Source: Roseivirga sp. (GTDB taxonomy: Bacteria > Bacteroidota > Bacteroidia > Cytophagales > Cyclobacteriaceae). From it: a stretch of DNA of 64,000 nucleotides. The stretch covers positions 1-64,000 of the forward strand of contig JAAWWF010000004.1 in assembly GCA_021404565.1 (NCBI GenBank). Direction: 5' to 3'. The notes beneath the pieces are model-generated. The model worked only from the letters and a program-made list of their open reading frames with translations. It had not been told where the DNA came from and did not search any database. Both the position numbers and the translations under genes were made by a program. Within the stretch, counting starts at the first letter, position 1, and every line of letters begins with the position of its first letter. Of this stretch, positions 15,981 through 24,889 are shown piece by piece.

Positions 15981-17384
15981 CTATTTTATTAATTGTTCCA
16001 TCACTTGTGCCAATTGAGAGGCTCCCAGTCTCTTACTTTTGATGATTTTATCCTTATCAAGTATGAAAAGCAAAGGCGTGGACCGCACGTGATAAGGGCC
16101 GTGTTCGAGGTTCCGGTCAGACCCATTGCTGGCTTGTATCCAATCAGTCAGTTCATTTTCGTCTGCATAGTCAAAACAGCCTTGTAATTCATCAGCTTCT
16201 TTGGTGCATACGGCCAGCATTTTTACTCCCTTGTCCTTAAACTCGTTGTAGAACTTTGCCAGGTCAGACGTGCTCTTTCTACAGTGGTCACAGTCATAGC
16301 GCCAGAAGTAGAGTATGGTATACTCTGCCTCTACATCATGTAAATTAAACGTTTCACCGTCCCGGTCCTTAAGTTGAATATTGGGCGCAGTTTTTCCAAT
16401 CAGTAATGGCTTAAGTCTGGCGGCATTGTCCAGTATTTTTTCGAGCTGATCAGATTCGACCCAGGGAGCCCTGCCGTTGGTATAGTAAGTCTCTGCCATG
16501 TGCACATATACAGCATCCATGCCTACAATCTTTGATCTGGCATATTCATTGAGAAACTGAACAACAAAGAAGTGATAATTCTCTTCAGAGGACTTCATTT
16601 GAGATAACACCTGATCGATGGCCAGGTTGATCGTATCAGGATGTTGAACCTGCAGTTTCTTAATAAAGTAATCTACCTTGCTGACGAGTAAGGATGTGCG
16701 TAAAAGCCGACTATCTGCCAGGTCTATATTGTCAAAAAAATGCTTCTGTGCATAACGCCACAGCTTAGTTTGTTTTTCTTCTTCCGGGCCTTCAAAATCA
16801 GGGTAATCGATATTCAGGGAAGCTTTTACTATGGCAGCTGTCAAGGACTTAGGGTTATCAGAAATTAGATTTTGCTGATAATTGCTGACTTTCTCATTCA
16901 GTGCGTTTAAGCGCTTCTCCTGTTTTGAATCACTCCTTTTGCTGTCACTCGATCCTGAGTCTTCTCCTTTGATTTTTTCTGCCTCTTTTCGTCTTTTAGC
17001 TAAATACTGCAGGTAGTCAAAGAAGAGCTGGTTTTCACCGGAAGAGTTCGTCAGTTTCACTGTTTCCAGCATATTTTCCTGATCAAGCGTGAGCCCGAAG
17101 CGTTGCTCATCCTCATCTATCAGAAAATCGAAGGTCGTGTTATCGGGAGCCAGTACAAGCATGTAATTGCCGGGTTCCAGGGCTGTCTCACCCCGGAAGA
17201 CAAAAGCATTATCCGCTTGTCTGTAAACTGTATCCTTAACGTATTGTCTGCTACCGTAATGATATGCGAGATAGAGTACATCCTCTTCGTAGCCGTTCAG
17301 ATTGACTGTGATTTCATGTCCGCTTTGGGAAAAGCCTGGCAGACAAAGGCTGAGCAATAAAAAAAGCGAAAAGAAAGATCGCAT
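15981..17384 (-). CDS. TlpA-family thiol:disulfide oxidoreductase with DUF4369-like N-terminus
   Basis: This is an exported thioredoxin-like protein of 467 residues. A signal peptide (MRSFFSLFLLLSLCLPGFSQ) is followed by a beta-rich DUF4369-like region to ~120 and a charged helical linker. The AhpC/TSA-thioredoxin domain from ~330 has active site C365-D-H-C368 in YFWRYDCDHCRKS. Such proteins reduce disulfides in the periplasm and in Bacteroidota often occur near stress regulators. It is followed without a gap by a Crp-type regulator. Confidence 0.9.
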   Translation of the reverse strand: MRSFFSLFLLLSLCLPGFSQSGHEITVNLNGYEEDVLYLAYHYGSRQYVKDTVYRQADNAFVFRGETALEPGNYMLVLAPDNTTFDFLIDEDEQRFGLTLDQENMLETVKLTNSSGENQLFFDYLQYLAKRRKEAEKIKGEDSGSSDSKRSDSKQEKRLNALNEKVSNYQQNLISDNPKSLTAAIVKASLNIDYPDFEGPEEEKQTKLWRYAQKHFFDNIDLADSRLLRTSLLVSKVDYFIKKLQVQHPDTINLAIDQVLSQMKSSEENYHFFVVQFLNEYARSKIVGMDAVYVHMAETYYTNGRAPWVESDQLEKILDNAARLKPLLIGKTAPNIQLKDRDGETFNLHDVEAEYTILYFWRYDCDHCRKSTSDLAKFYNEFKDKGVKMLAVCTKEADELQGCFDYADENELTDWIQASNGSDRNLEHGPYHVRSTPLLFILDKDKIIKSKRLGASQLAQVMEQLIK

Positions 17385-17457
17385 AGGTCCACAGTTGGTG
17401 AGATTACCAATTTAAGTAATAATCTGTATACGGGGGAGTAGGGCAATTGCCGTAATT

Positions 17458-17871
17458 TCAGGCAAATCCCAGCTGTTTCATGACGGTGGTTCTGTCAAAT
17501 ACCTGGGTATGCCCGCTAATCAGACCATCGGTAAAATGATAGATGGTAAAACCTGTGGTATTGATAGCTCTTTTGGTCGGTGGAAAACCGGCAATCATAC
17601 CCAGATTGGTACCGGTGAGAATCCAGCTGATAGCTACATGGCTTTCTTCCTCAATGGCCGATGTGATTTCAAAATGCATATCCGGAAATGAATCGAAAGA
17701 GAACCTCAGGCGCTTGATAAACTCATTATGATCGATTGTCTTTCCTTCCCAGGGATCAGTCGTATCCAGATGAATAGTGTAGTGCTTATGAACGTATTTT
17801 TCAACTTTATCAAAACGCTGTTCATTCCAAACGGCCGTCATAAACTCACGAAGAAATTGCTCCTTATTCAT
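17458..17871 (-). CDS. SnoaL-like / ester cyclase family protein
   Basis: This 137-residue NTF2-fold protein starts at MNKEQFLREFMTAVWNEQRF. An ATG nine codons upstream would add an atypical MCPEKRKSE tail. Conserved SnoaL features are the HYTIHLD region, FPDMHFEITSAIEEESHVAISW and a C-terminal GFTIYHFTDGLISGHTQVFD. It is probably a small-molecule isomerase/hydrolase-like protein of unknown substrate. It has no signal peptide. Confidence 0.82.
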   Translation of the reverse strand: MNKEQFLREFMTAVWNEQRFDKVEKYVHKHYTIHLDTTDPWEGKTIDHNEFIKRLRFSFDSFPDMHFEITSAIEEESHVAISWILTGTNLGMIAGFPPTKRAINTTGFTIYHFTDGLISGHTQVFDRTTVMKQLGFA

Positions 17872-17993
17872 TTCTGATTTCCTTTTTTCAGGGCACAAAG
17901 AAACCAGAATGCTTTGATATGTAATCGCTTTATTTGGAAAACCGGGTAATACCGTAGGTTATCTCCATGATTCCAGGGTGAGGGGATAGTAAC

Positions 17994-18023
17994 ATTCGCC
18001 CTCCCGGTATGGTGAGGGCGAAT
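17994..18023. terminator. Perfect hairpin downstream of the 258-residue gene
   Basis: attcgccctc (17994-18003) and gagggcgaat (18014-18023) form a perfect 10-bp stem around a 10-base loop, about 20 bases past the minus-strand stop at 18044. No long T-run follows on either strand, so factor-independent termination is plausible but unproven. Confidence 0.45.
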
Positions 18024-18043
18024 AAAACAGATGTAATTGAGCC

Positions 18044-18820
18044 TTACAAAGAGCCAGGAGCTCCCTGAATTTCCCTGAGCAGTGCATCGCGAGATTTACC
18101 ACTAGGCCTGTCTTTTCTAAGAATGATCATTCCTACTGTATAAGCACCGGCATTGTCACCGAACTTGTCGTCAAAAGCAAGTACATGGATGGTACCGGCC
18201 ATTTCCGCCACACCAGACATTCGGCCTCCATCTACATTGCATGGGTAAAAGATGTTCTTTTCGTTAGCCTTTTTCGGATAGTACTTGGTTTTTCTTCCCT
18301 TGTTTTTAGTATCACCAGTCAGGTGGTAATCATTGGTGGCATAGGTAGCACCTTTGGCCTTGGGCATGCATACGATGAGCCCACCTTCGTTTTTGGCATA
18401 ATCACCGGTGCCTGGGTCGCGACCATAGGCATCTCGTCTTGAATGCTTGATTTTACTGTCACCTACTACATCTCCTACTTTTTCCAGGGTACTGTTCCAT
18501 ACTTTGGTAAAGGGCAGGGCAGCCCCATCTGTGGCATATACCAGGGCTTTGGTAGCCAGTGCATTGGCAATGCCTACCACGGCCTTGACTTTCTTCATAT
18601 CCGTCATACGAAACGAAGCAATCCCGGAGGCATCGTAAATGATTATCTCATCTCCTGGCAACACATTGTCGATGATGATGCCGGTATCGTCATTGGCTGT
18701 AATAGAGGCGAAGAGTTTAAATGCTTCGACCTGTCCGATATGGACCCCATTGGAGTCATTCATTTCAAGAGGTAGGGTTAGACTTGGAACGACTAAGCCT
18801 GTTGTACTGTCTGAACTCAT
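18044..18820 (-). CDS. Hypothetical protein of unknown family
   Basis: I do not recognise this 258-residue protein. It has no signal peptide or membrane segment. The first half has alternating strands and glycines (NVLPGDEIIIYDASGIASFR, then KAVVGIANALATKALVYATDGAAL). A basic central segment (SKIKHSRRDAYGRDPGTG) is followed by a Lys/Tyr-rich stretch and GAYTVGMIILRKDRPSGKSRD at the end. The frame is long, with good codon bias and a hairpin after it, so the gene is probably real. Confidence 0.65.
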   Translation of the reverse strand: MSSDSTTGLVVPSLTLPLEMNDSNGVHIGQVEAFKLFASITANDDTGIIIDNVLPGDEIIIYDASGIASFRMTDMKKVKAVVGIANALATKALVYATDGAALPFTKVWNSTLEKVGDVVGDSKIKHSRRDAYGRDPGTGDYAKNEGGLIVCMPKAKGATYATNDYHLTGDTKNKGRKTKYYPKKANEKNIFYPCNVDGGRMSGVAEMAGTIHVLAFDDKFGDNAGAYTVGMIILRKDRPSGKSRDALLREIQGAPGSL

Positions 18821-19007
18821 AATAATTCTGTTTTTAAAATGGATAAATATGATTTGGTAAGGGTTAATACTATGGGCCGGAAAAGGGTTACCCAGGGAAA
18901 TGATTTTTTTCCCCAGAATCAGACATGTGGAGTATACAGAAGCAGGGGTATCTGTCTTGCTTTTAAGGAGTTGACAGCTTTGTTGTAAGAGAGGGTTTGT
19001 TGAGTGA

Positions 19008-19202
19008 CTACTCCTTTTTGGTCCTGGAAACTTTGAAATCCAGTCCGCACTCGAAGCAGTGATACTGTTTTTTTTTGAAAATGGGTAATGGAAGCCCTAT
19101 CAGCAGTAGCAGGTAAGCGACTATGCTTGCAGGTTTTCGGCTTTTAGCCACATTATCCGAAGCACAATCAGGACATTCTACAATGGACTCAGCTTTACTC
19201 AC
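19008..19202 (-). CDS. Small zinc-ribbon membrane protein
   Basis: This 64-residue protein has an N-terminal CPDC (residues ~10-13), one hydrophobic segment (SIVAYLLLLIGLPLPIF, ~27-43) and a C-terminal CFEC pair. The cysteines would form a split zinc ribbon on either side of a short membrane hairpin. It begins within the last eight bases of the upstream DUF2007-TPR gene, implying coupled translation and a shared function, which is unknown. Confidence 0.75.
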   Translation of the reverse strand: MSKAESIVECPDCASDNVAKSRKPASIVAYLLLLIGLPLPIFKKKQYHCFECGLDFKVSRTKKE

Positions 19203-20124
19203 GGCTATTGTTTTGAGTTCTCATAGCAGCCACTTTGGCCCGGAGTTTTTGGTAAGCTTCGTCCCCGATAATCAGAGGTTTCTGGCTTTGGAGCTTATCC
19301 AAATATACCGTGTAATGCTTTGCGGCATTCACGAGATCTTCATTTCTTTCATAGGCATCGGCAAGGTCATAGTTGTATTTCCAATTGAGTTCACTGGCCC
19401 TGATAAGATGGACGATAGCGCTGTTTAAATCCTTCAACTGAATTTTACAGACAGCTATGTTTGCAAGACCGCGTGCATGTTCATGCTCTCCGTACTCCAT
19501 GGAGAGTTCGAATTGTTTTATGGCATCTTCCATTAAGCCAAGCTCATAATAGGCCATTCCCAGGTTTTCTGTAAGCACGGGGTTTTTGGGGTACTCTTTA
19601 GATACTTCTTTGATATATGCTACGGCCAGGGTAGGGTTGGCGGTTACCAGGCTATCGGCCCTAGGGATATAGACCCAATCCAGTTTTTGCTGTGCCTGTC
19701 TTCTCTCATATTCTTTTCGCGAGGCCAATTGTTCTTCGGTAGGTGGAGGCACAAGGGCCACCCCAATTACAGTTGCCAGTATCAAGGTTAGCCCTACAAT
19801 AGAAATCGCTCTTAACGAGGTCGGCCACCTGCTGATCAGTGGAATTCTATCCGTCTGTCTTTCAAACCAGGATTTAGCCGTTTCTGTGGTTGCTGGCGTC
19901 TCCTTTAAAAGGCCTGCTTCGAGTAAAATGGGTCTTGCCCGTTCCAGGTCAGCTTCTCTGATTTGAAGCTTAACACCTCCAAGCGCATTTGAGAGAAAGT
20001 TATCTACCTGAATGGTCAGCTCATCCTTCAGCATTACCTCTATACCCAAAGACTCCAGTTTGCTCCGGATAATATAGGCGTTATGCGGCAGGTCAAAAAC
20101 AGCTACAGTAACAAATGGATTCAT
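19195..20124 (-). CDS. DUF2007 domain protein with TPR repeats
   Basis: The N-terminus (residues 1-75, VAVFDLPHNAYIIRSKLESL...) is a DUF2007 domain, annotated in databases as a putative signal-transducing protein. One membrane helix follows (SIVGLTLILATVIGVALV, ~107-124). TPR-like repeats (ENLGMAYYELGLMEDAIKQF, ANIAVCKIQLKDLNSAIVHL) then run to about residue 290. It probably scaffolds protein complexes at the membrane. It overlaps the zinc-ribbon gene by eight bases. Confidence 0.82.
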   Translation of the reverse strand: MNPFVTVAVFDLPHNAYIIRSKLESLGIEVMLKDELTIQVDNFLSNALGGVKLQIREADLERARPILLEAGLLKETPATTETAKSWFERQTDRIPLISRWPTSLRAISIVGLTLILATVIGVALVPPPTEEQLASRKEYERRQAQQKLDWVYIPRADSLVTANPTLAVAYIKEVSKEYPKNPVLTENLGMAYYELGLMEDAIKQFELSMEYGEHEHARGLANIAVCKIQLKDLNSAIVHLIRASELNWKYNYDLADAYERNEDLVNAAKHYTVYLDKLQSQKPLIIGDEAYQKLRAKVAAMRTQNNSRE

Positions 20125-20256
20125 TCAATAACGACTTCTGGGCTCTTTAACACTTGACAAAAGCATGTTAAAAAGTATGAGAATATAAGAAGAATTTTGA
20201 AGCCTTAGATTGGTTCTTACTAATTACTGAAGGTTTACAGGTAATGTTACTCAAAA

Positions 20257-20694
20257 TTAAACCACCCACCAAAGCAACAGAATTAGGGTGCAAGCCACGC
20301 CAAGAAGTGGATAAAGGTGCTTCTTCTTAATCTTTAATTTAAGCACCATGGCTTTAGGGCCATTCTTTAAGTTCAATTGATAACCACGTTTTCTCAAAGT
20401 CTGAATGACGGGAGGTGTTTCGAAGTTCTTGCTTAGGGTTTTCCGCAGGTCGGCTATGGCACGGGTAAGTGACTCTTCATTGACTATGGTTTCCTGCCAG
20501 ATTTGAGAGATCAGGTGCTCACGCGATACAATATCACCCTCCTGAAGTGCCAACAGATAGAGCAGTCGCGACAAACGAGGTTCCAATACCAGAGATTTAC
20601 CCAGAGGGCCGGATACAATGCCCAGTTCAGCCGAGATGGTCCATTGCCCCACCTTAATTTCTTCGTGGTGTGACTGACGATTCTCCTTATTCAT
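20257..20694 (-). CDS. Membrane-anchored winged-helix regulator (ToxR/CadC-like)
   Basis: This 145-residue protein carries an OmpR/PhoB-type winged helix (Trans_reg_C) at residues ~12-108. It includes LEPRLSRLLYLLALQEGDIVSREHL in two segments, the recognition helix region ESLTRAIADLRKTLS and the wing QTLRKRGYQLN. A basic linker and a terminal membrane helix (YPLLGVACTLILLLWWVV) follow. Unlike ToxR or CadC it has almost no residues beyond the membrane helix, so it has no visible periplasmic sensor. It is divergent from the aspartyl protease gene at 20815, a possible target. Confidence 0.82.
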   Translation of the reverse strand: MNKENRQSHHEEIKVGQWTISAELGIVSGPLGKSLVLEPRLSRLLYLLALQEGDIVSREHLISQIWQETIVNEESLTRAIADLRKTLSKNFETPPVIQTLRKRGYQLNLKNGPKAMVLKLKIKKKHLYPLLGVACTLILLLWWVV

Positions 20695-20814
20695 ATCAAT
20701 TGGATGAAAATTTCATATTGTTTTCAGGTTTCTGAGCACCCTCTGGCCGATTCTTGTACCATCTAATTAGCCTTTTAAAAGGCATAGTCACAACTCAGAT
20801 AACACTAATTAACA

Positions 20815-21936
20815 ATGAATAAGATTTCGTTAACACTCGTATTATGTCACTTCTTCTTTTTGAGCACAGCCCGGCAAAAGCAGGTCATCCCGCTCGATCT
20901 TTCGACCAACAGGCCCATCGTTGAAGTAAAAATTAATGGACAGGGACCCTATACATTTATCTTCGACACCGGCTCTTCTACCAATGTCATTGACAATCAG
21001 CTTGCTGAGACATTGGGCTTAAAAGTAGTGGGAGAGGACCCGCTCAGGTCTCAGGGGAGCAGCACACTGGTATCCAAACGATATGAAGCTTCTGATATCT
21101 CTATTACAGGAGCCGGTTTTTCAAAAAAAGGAACTTTGAATGGGATTGCCCTGCGCAGTATGTTACCGGTGGATGGCATTATCGGAGGCCCCTTTGCCTC
21201 AGACTATCTGGTAACACTGGATTATCCGGGGTCGAGGCTGGTTTTGGAGAAAGCAGAACTGAATAAAAATGATGCGGGGGTCACAGAATTTCTTCAGAAA
21301 CCCCGGGTGATTAACCTTCACATCGCTGTCAATGGTTTGGCCGTAGAAACTCATTTGGATACGGGCAACCCCGGAGGTTTTTCCCTGCCCTATGCACTCA
21401 AAGATCAATTGACTTATAAGGAAGAGCCCGTAGAGGATGGAGAAATAAGAACTCCTGTAGCCACCTATAAGAAATGGCGGGCACAACTGGCAGGTGAGAT
21501 CAAAGTAGGTGAGGTAATCTATAAAGACCCTAAGATAAACCTGATTGAGGGCTTTGAGCAGGCCAATATTGGTTATGGCGTGATCATGGATTTGCAGACG
21601 ATTATAGACCGTAAAAACCACCTGATTGCCTTTAAAAAGCCGGATTCTGATGCGTCAGGCAGTATGGGAGATGAAATAACAGATTACTCGGGGACTTACG
21701 GAGACAAGCTGCGAAGCATATTTAAGGAAAACGGAGATTTGTACATACAAAGAGGCAGTTCTCCAAAGCTCAAAATGGCTTTGCTCGAAGAAGATCTGTA
21801 TCAGATCACATTTCCACAACCTGTAAGAAACGAGTTGCCCAAAGTACGATTTGAGAGAAACGAACAAGGGAAGGTGAGGGGAATGACTTTTGTTTACAAA
21901 GATGGAAGAGAGGAGTTTACTAAGAAAGACAACTAA
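20815..21936 (+). CDS. Exported aspartyl protease family protein
   Basis: A signal-like N-terminus (LTLVLCHFFFLSTARQ) is followed by two aspartyl-protease half-sites in one chain: FIFDTGSS with D51 and HLDTGNPGG with D182. This two-lobed retropepsin-like arrangement resembles bacterial PF13650/PF13975 proteins. A C-terminal segment of ~90 residues (from ~285) is a lipocalin/DUF-like beta domain (YSGTYGDKLRSIF, MTFVYKDGREEF). The total is 373 residues. It is probably periplasmic; substrates are unknown. A paralogue with PDZ is at 56232. Confidence 0.83.
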   Translation: MNKISLTLVLCHFFFLSTARQKQVIPLDLSTNRPIVEVKINGQGPYTFIFDTGSSTNVIDNQLAETLGLKVVGEDPLRSQGSSTLVSKRYEASDISITGAGFSKKGTLNGIALRSMLPVDGIIGGPFASDYLVTLDYPGSRLVLEKAELNKNDAGVTEFLQKPRVINLHIAVNGLAVETHLDTGNPGGFSLPYALKDQLTYKEEPVEDGEIRTPVATYKKWRAQLAGEIKVGEVIYKDPKINLIEGFEQANIGYGVIMDLQTIIDRKNHLIAFKKPDSDASGSMGDEITDYSGTYGDKLRSIFKENGDLYIQRGSSPKLKMALLEEDLYQITFPQPVRNELPKVRFERNEQGKVRGMTFVYKDGREEFTKKDN

Positions 21937-21954
21937 GGGTTGATGTGAGAAAGA

Positions 21955-22003
21955 ATGGGAAGGGCTCCAAAGACTGACAAGAAAGTCCCGGAGCCAATCC
22001 CAT
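21955..22003. terminator. Bidirectional stem-loop between convergent genes
   Basis: atggga / tcccat outer arms and ggctcc / ggagcc inner arms form one interrupted stem of ~49 bases between the stops at 21936 (+) and 22009 (-). A further gact / agtc pair lies in the loop. The position between convergent genes supports termination from both sides. T-runs are weak. Confidence 0.5.
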
Positions 22004-22008
22004 TTACA

Positions 22009-23949
22009 CTAATTTGCCATTGGATCCATAGATCTGACTGCCTCACGGAGCTGTTCGTTACTCAGCTTGTCCAGCTGTGGTAAGGTAGGACGCGATTTGT
22101 CAAACCCCCGGATTTTATTTTTGTGCTGGTTCATCCAGCCGACCAGTCCTTTTACAAGTTTGAGATTTGCGTCTCCGTGAGAGGTGCCATCTCCCATATT
22201 AGGCCCTATGATGGTCCCCAGAAAGAGCAGGGGCCTGGCGGAAAAGTAGATTTCAGACAGCTTGGCGGTGAATTCCAGTTCTTTTGAGCTATTGGAATAG
22301 TTCCGCTTCATATCAATAGAATGCCTACCCTCATGCGCGTATATCTTGGCATCCAGGGCCATCTCTTCCATCAGGTTGATGAATCCAACACGGAGGTCTG
22401 GCCCCCCGAGTCCGGTAGCCTTCAATGAATCGAGAAGAGCTGTGCTCTGATAATACACCAGCCTTAGCTTGAGCGATGGTAGAAATGCATAGGGGTTTTC
22501 TTCTGCCATGGTGTCTTCCAGACTGGTAAACCGATCGATATCGTCAAGGATCTTTTTAGACTCAACCGGGTCTGTGAGCATTTGCCAGATTCTGGTCATT
22601 TCTCCGCCCAGCCCGGCCCTTATTTGCAGAAAAGATCCATCATTGGTGGCCCAACCACCTACCTGACTGTTTCCATCAGAAAACCAGGCCACGTACCCGT
22701 TGGAAATCATATGATCAACGACCTTATACCTGAATTCAGCACTTTGCCCGAATTGACTGATGGTTCTGCGGTCATCCAGTATCACATGTCCCATATGCAG
22801 GCCGTAGTGATTGCTGGTAGTCATAAACTTGGTTAATGTTTTGAATCTTTCTCTCTGTGTGCTGGTGAAAAGGCCGGTCGAAAAAGTGGGACGTTCGCCA
22901 TTCCAGCTTAGTTGTAGCCAAAGCTGCTCAGAGGCCTGATTGTATTGTCGGGTAAAGCTTTGAGCCTCTCCATTGCCCTCTGTCGCCTTCTGGTAAAATT
23001 GCCGGGTGATGTCTTTTACCTGATTAAGAAAGCCTTCATAGACGACAATATCATTGATTTGAACATCTTCATGGGGCTCTGTTCCAAACTCCTTATTCTT
23101 CAACAGGACAGCCGCATGATAAAAGCCTGATTCAGCCAGGCCCTTAACAATGGTGACAGCATACTCCTTGTCGCTGGTACCATTTCCGTAGTTTTCCAGT
23201 GCTGTTTTAAATTTACCTGGCTCGGTGAGCAACGTGGGATGAATTTCGTCAATGGCCTTATGATGAAAAAAGAGCATCCATGCCTTAAAGGCCTCTGTTC
23301 CCTTTTTGAGGAGAAGCGAATAGGAGAGGTAGAGTCTGGCCGCCTCGCCATCCCTGGAGTTTTCACGCACAATCTCACTTAGAATATTGTAGGCACTGTT
23401 TGTCAAGGGTGTTTTTGCGACAAACTGTGATGGTTTGTCCAGAAGACTTTTGCGTGATTTTTCCAGTACGCGGCTGCAAAAAGCCAATTGGCTATTATAT
23501 TTCTCTGTTTCCGAAGCAGCGGTTCCCATAGCTTTTTCAGCCATGACAATCGCCTTGTCCACTTTTCCCTCTTCCTCCAGTATCCGACTTCTCAGAACAA
23601 GGGCTGTACTGCGTTCATGGTCGGTTTTTTCCAGCTCTCTTAGTATATCGTAGGCCCTGGCATTTTTACCATAGAGGATCCAGTTCATTTTTGCGAGATA
23701 CTGACCAGAAAGGGTACGATCGGCCAGTGACTGTTGCTTGTCCTCCCAGATCCGCTCAAAAATTGAGTAAGCCTTAGCATGTTCTCTCCGCTCAAAGGCC
23801 TGCCTGGCATCTTTGATTGAGCTGCTTTTTGAGGTGGCCACAGCCTGACCACATGAAGAAAGTGAGAGAATAAGTAAGTATATAAATGAGAGGCTGGCTA
23901 AGCTGCTCTTGTTGACCTTTGCTGAATTCATGTTGCCGGGTTTTGCCAT
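22009..23949 (-). CDS. Lipoprotein with helical repeats and a C-terminal HExxH motif
   Basis: This is a 646-residue protein that I do not assign to a named family. The start may be the first ATG or MNSAKV seven codons later. A lipobox LSSC follows a hydrophobic segment (SFIYLLILSLSSC, ~21-33), so it is a lipoprotein. Residues ~40-330 are TPR-like helices (AFERREHAKAYSIFERIWED, DILRELEKTDHERSTALVLR). Near the C-terminus, AHEGRHSIDM contains H539-E-G-R-H543, a zincin-type zinc site. It is followed by KELEFTAKLSEIYF, which could supply the third ligand. A metalloprotease function is inference. Confidence 0.65.
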   Translation of the reverse strand: MAKPGNMNSAKVNKSSLASLSFIYLLILSLSSCGQAVATSKSSSIKDARQAFERREHAKAYSIFERIWEDKQQSLADRTLSGQYLAKMNWILYGKNARAYDILRELEKTDHERSTALVLRSRILEEEGKVDKAIVMAEKAMGTAASETEKYNSQLAFCSRVLEKSRKSLLDKPSQFVAKTPLTNSAYNILSEIVRENSRDGEAARLYLSYSLLLKKGTEAFKAWMLFFHHKAIDEIHPTLLTEPGKFKTALENYGNGTSDKEYAVTIVKGLAESGFYHAAVLLKNKEFGTEPHEDVQINDIVVYEGFLNQVKDITRQFYQKATEGNGEAQSFTRQYNQASEQLWLQLSWNGERPTFSTGLFTSTQRERFKTLTKFMTTSNHYGLHMGHVILDDRRTISQFGQSAEFRYKVVDHMISNGYVAWFSDGNSQVGGWATNDGSFLQIRAGLGGEMTRIWQMLTDPVESKKILDDIDRFTSLEDTMAEENPYAFLPSLKLRLVYYQSTALLDSLKATGLGGPDLRVGFINLMEEMALDAKIYAHEGRHSIDMKRNYSNSSKELEFTAKLSEIYFSARPLLFLGTIIGPNMGDGTSHGDANLKLVKGLVGWMNQHKNKIRGFDKSRPTLPQLDKLSNEQLREAVRSMDPMAN

Positions 23950-24049
23950 AATTACGGTTTACAACCGGAAACAAGACAAATTCGGAGCTTAGGAAATTGT
24001 TTAAATTTTGTGATGGAAAGCCAAGGACGTTGAAATCAGGCTGTTTCGG

Positions 24050-24889
24050 CTATTTGTCGGTCTTTGCAAAGATCTTCTCAAAGGCGCTGTATACAGCCAG
24101 GTGCAGGGCATCTCCGTGATCGCGTTTCTCAAAAAACTCAAAGTACAAATCGGTATTTGCCTTATTGTCAGCCTTTAGTTTCTCGTAGAGTGCCTTGGCA
24201 GTGCGTTCCATTACGGCTCCTTCTTTGCCTACTGCTATAAATACGGATTTCTGCGAGGGATAGGAGACAGGTGTAGCTTTCAAAAGCGATTGATTATCCC
24301 ACCACAGACTCGGGCTTACGATAATGTAATTGTCAAAAAGCTGAGGGCGCTTGAAGAGAATTTCGGTCGCGAGAAGTCCGCCAAGAGATTGGCCTATCAG
24401 TGTTTTGGTGGCGGTGACTCTGTATTGTTTTTCTACCAGAGGCTGAAGCTCTTTGTCAATAAAATCGATAAAGTCTGCCGACTTACCGGTTGTTGGAAAG
24501 TCTTTCTTATCCTTTTTATTGAGCGTAGGGTAGGTGAAATCTCTTCTGCGATCTACATTCACAATGCCTACCACAATAGATTCAGGAATCATTTCGATCC
24601 ACGAAAAGGAACCAAATTGCACCAGGCCGGCAATATGAATGAAATCTTCCTCTGTAGATCCGTCCAGTAAGTAGATGACAGGGTATGGTTGAGTTGTATT
24701 TTCAGCATAACTCTGGGGCAAATAGATATTCAATTGCCTGTTTTCTCCCAGAACTTCAGAGCTAAACTCTATGGTTTCGCCAATGTTGAAGGGCTTTCTG
24801 CTTTGAACAGGTATGTCTTTTTGAGCCCATAGCGGCTGACTCAGCACAATGAACAGCAAGGTCAGAATGTGTACTGATCTCTTCCTCAT
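24050..24889 (-). CDS. Exported alpha/beta-hydrolase of the esterase D / Fes-like family
   Basis: This 279-residue protein has a signal peptide (ILTLLFIVLSQPLWAQ). The PF00756-type fold is shown by YPVIYLLDGSTEEDFIHI and the nucleophile elbow GQSLGG (residues ~166-171). A late histidine in KRDHGDALH completes a likely Ser-Asp-His triad. Relatives hydrolyse siderophore or acyl esters; the substrate here is unknown. Its ATG overlaps the TGA of the helicase gene by four bases (24886-24889). Confidence 0.87.
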   Translation of the reverse strand: MRKRSVHILTLLFIVLSQPLWAQKDIPVQSRKPFNIGETIEFSSEVLGENRQLNIYLPQSYAENTTQPYPVIYLLDGSTEEDFIHIAGLVQFGSFSWIEMIPESIVVGIVNVDRRRDFTYPTLNKKDKKDFPTTGKSADFIDFIDKELQPLVEKQYRVTATKTLIGQSLGGLLATEILFKRPQLFDNYIIVSPSLWWDNQSLLKATPVSYPSQKSVFIAVGKEGAVMERTAKALYEKLKADNKANTDLYFEFFEKRDHGDALHLAVYSAFEKIFAKTDK

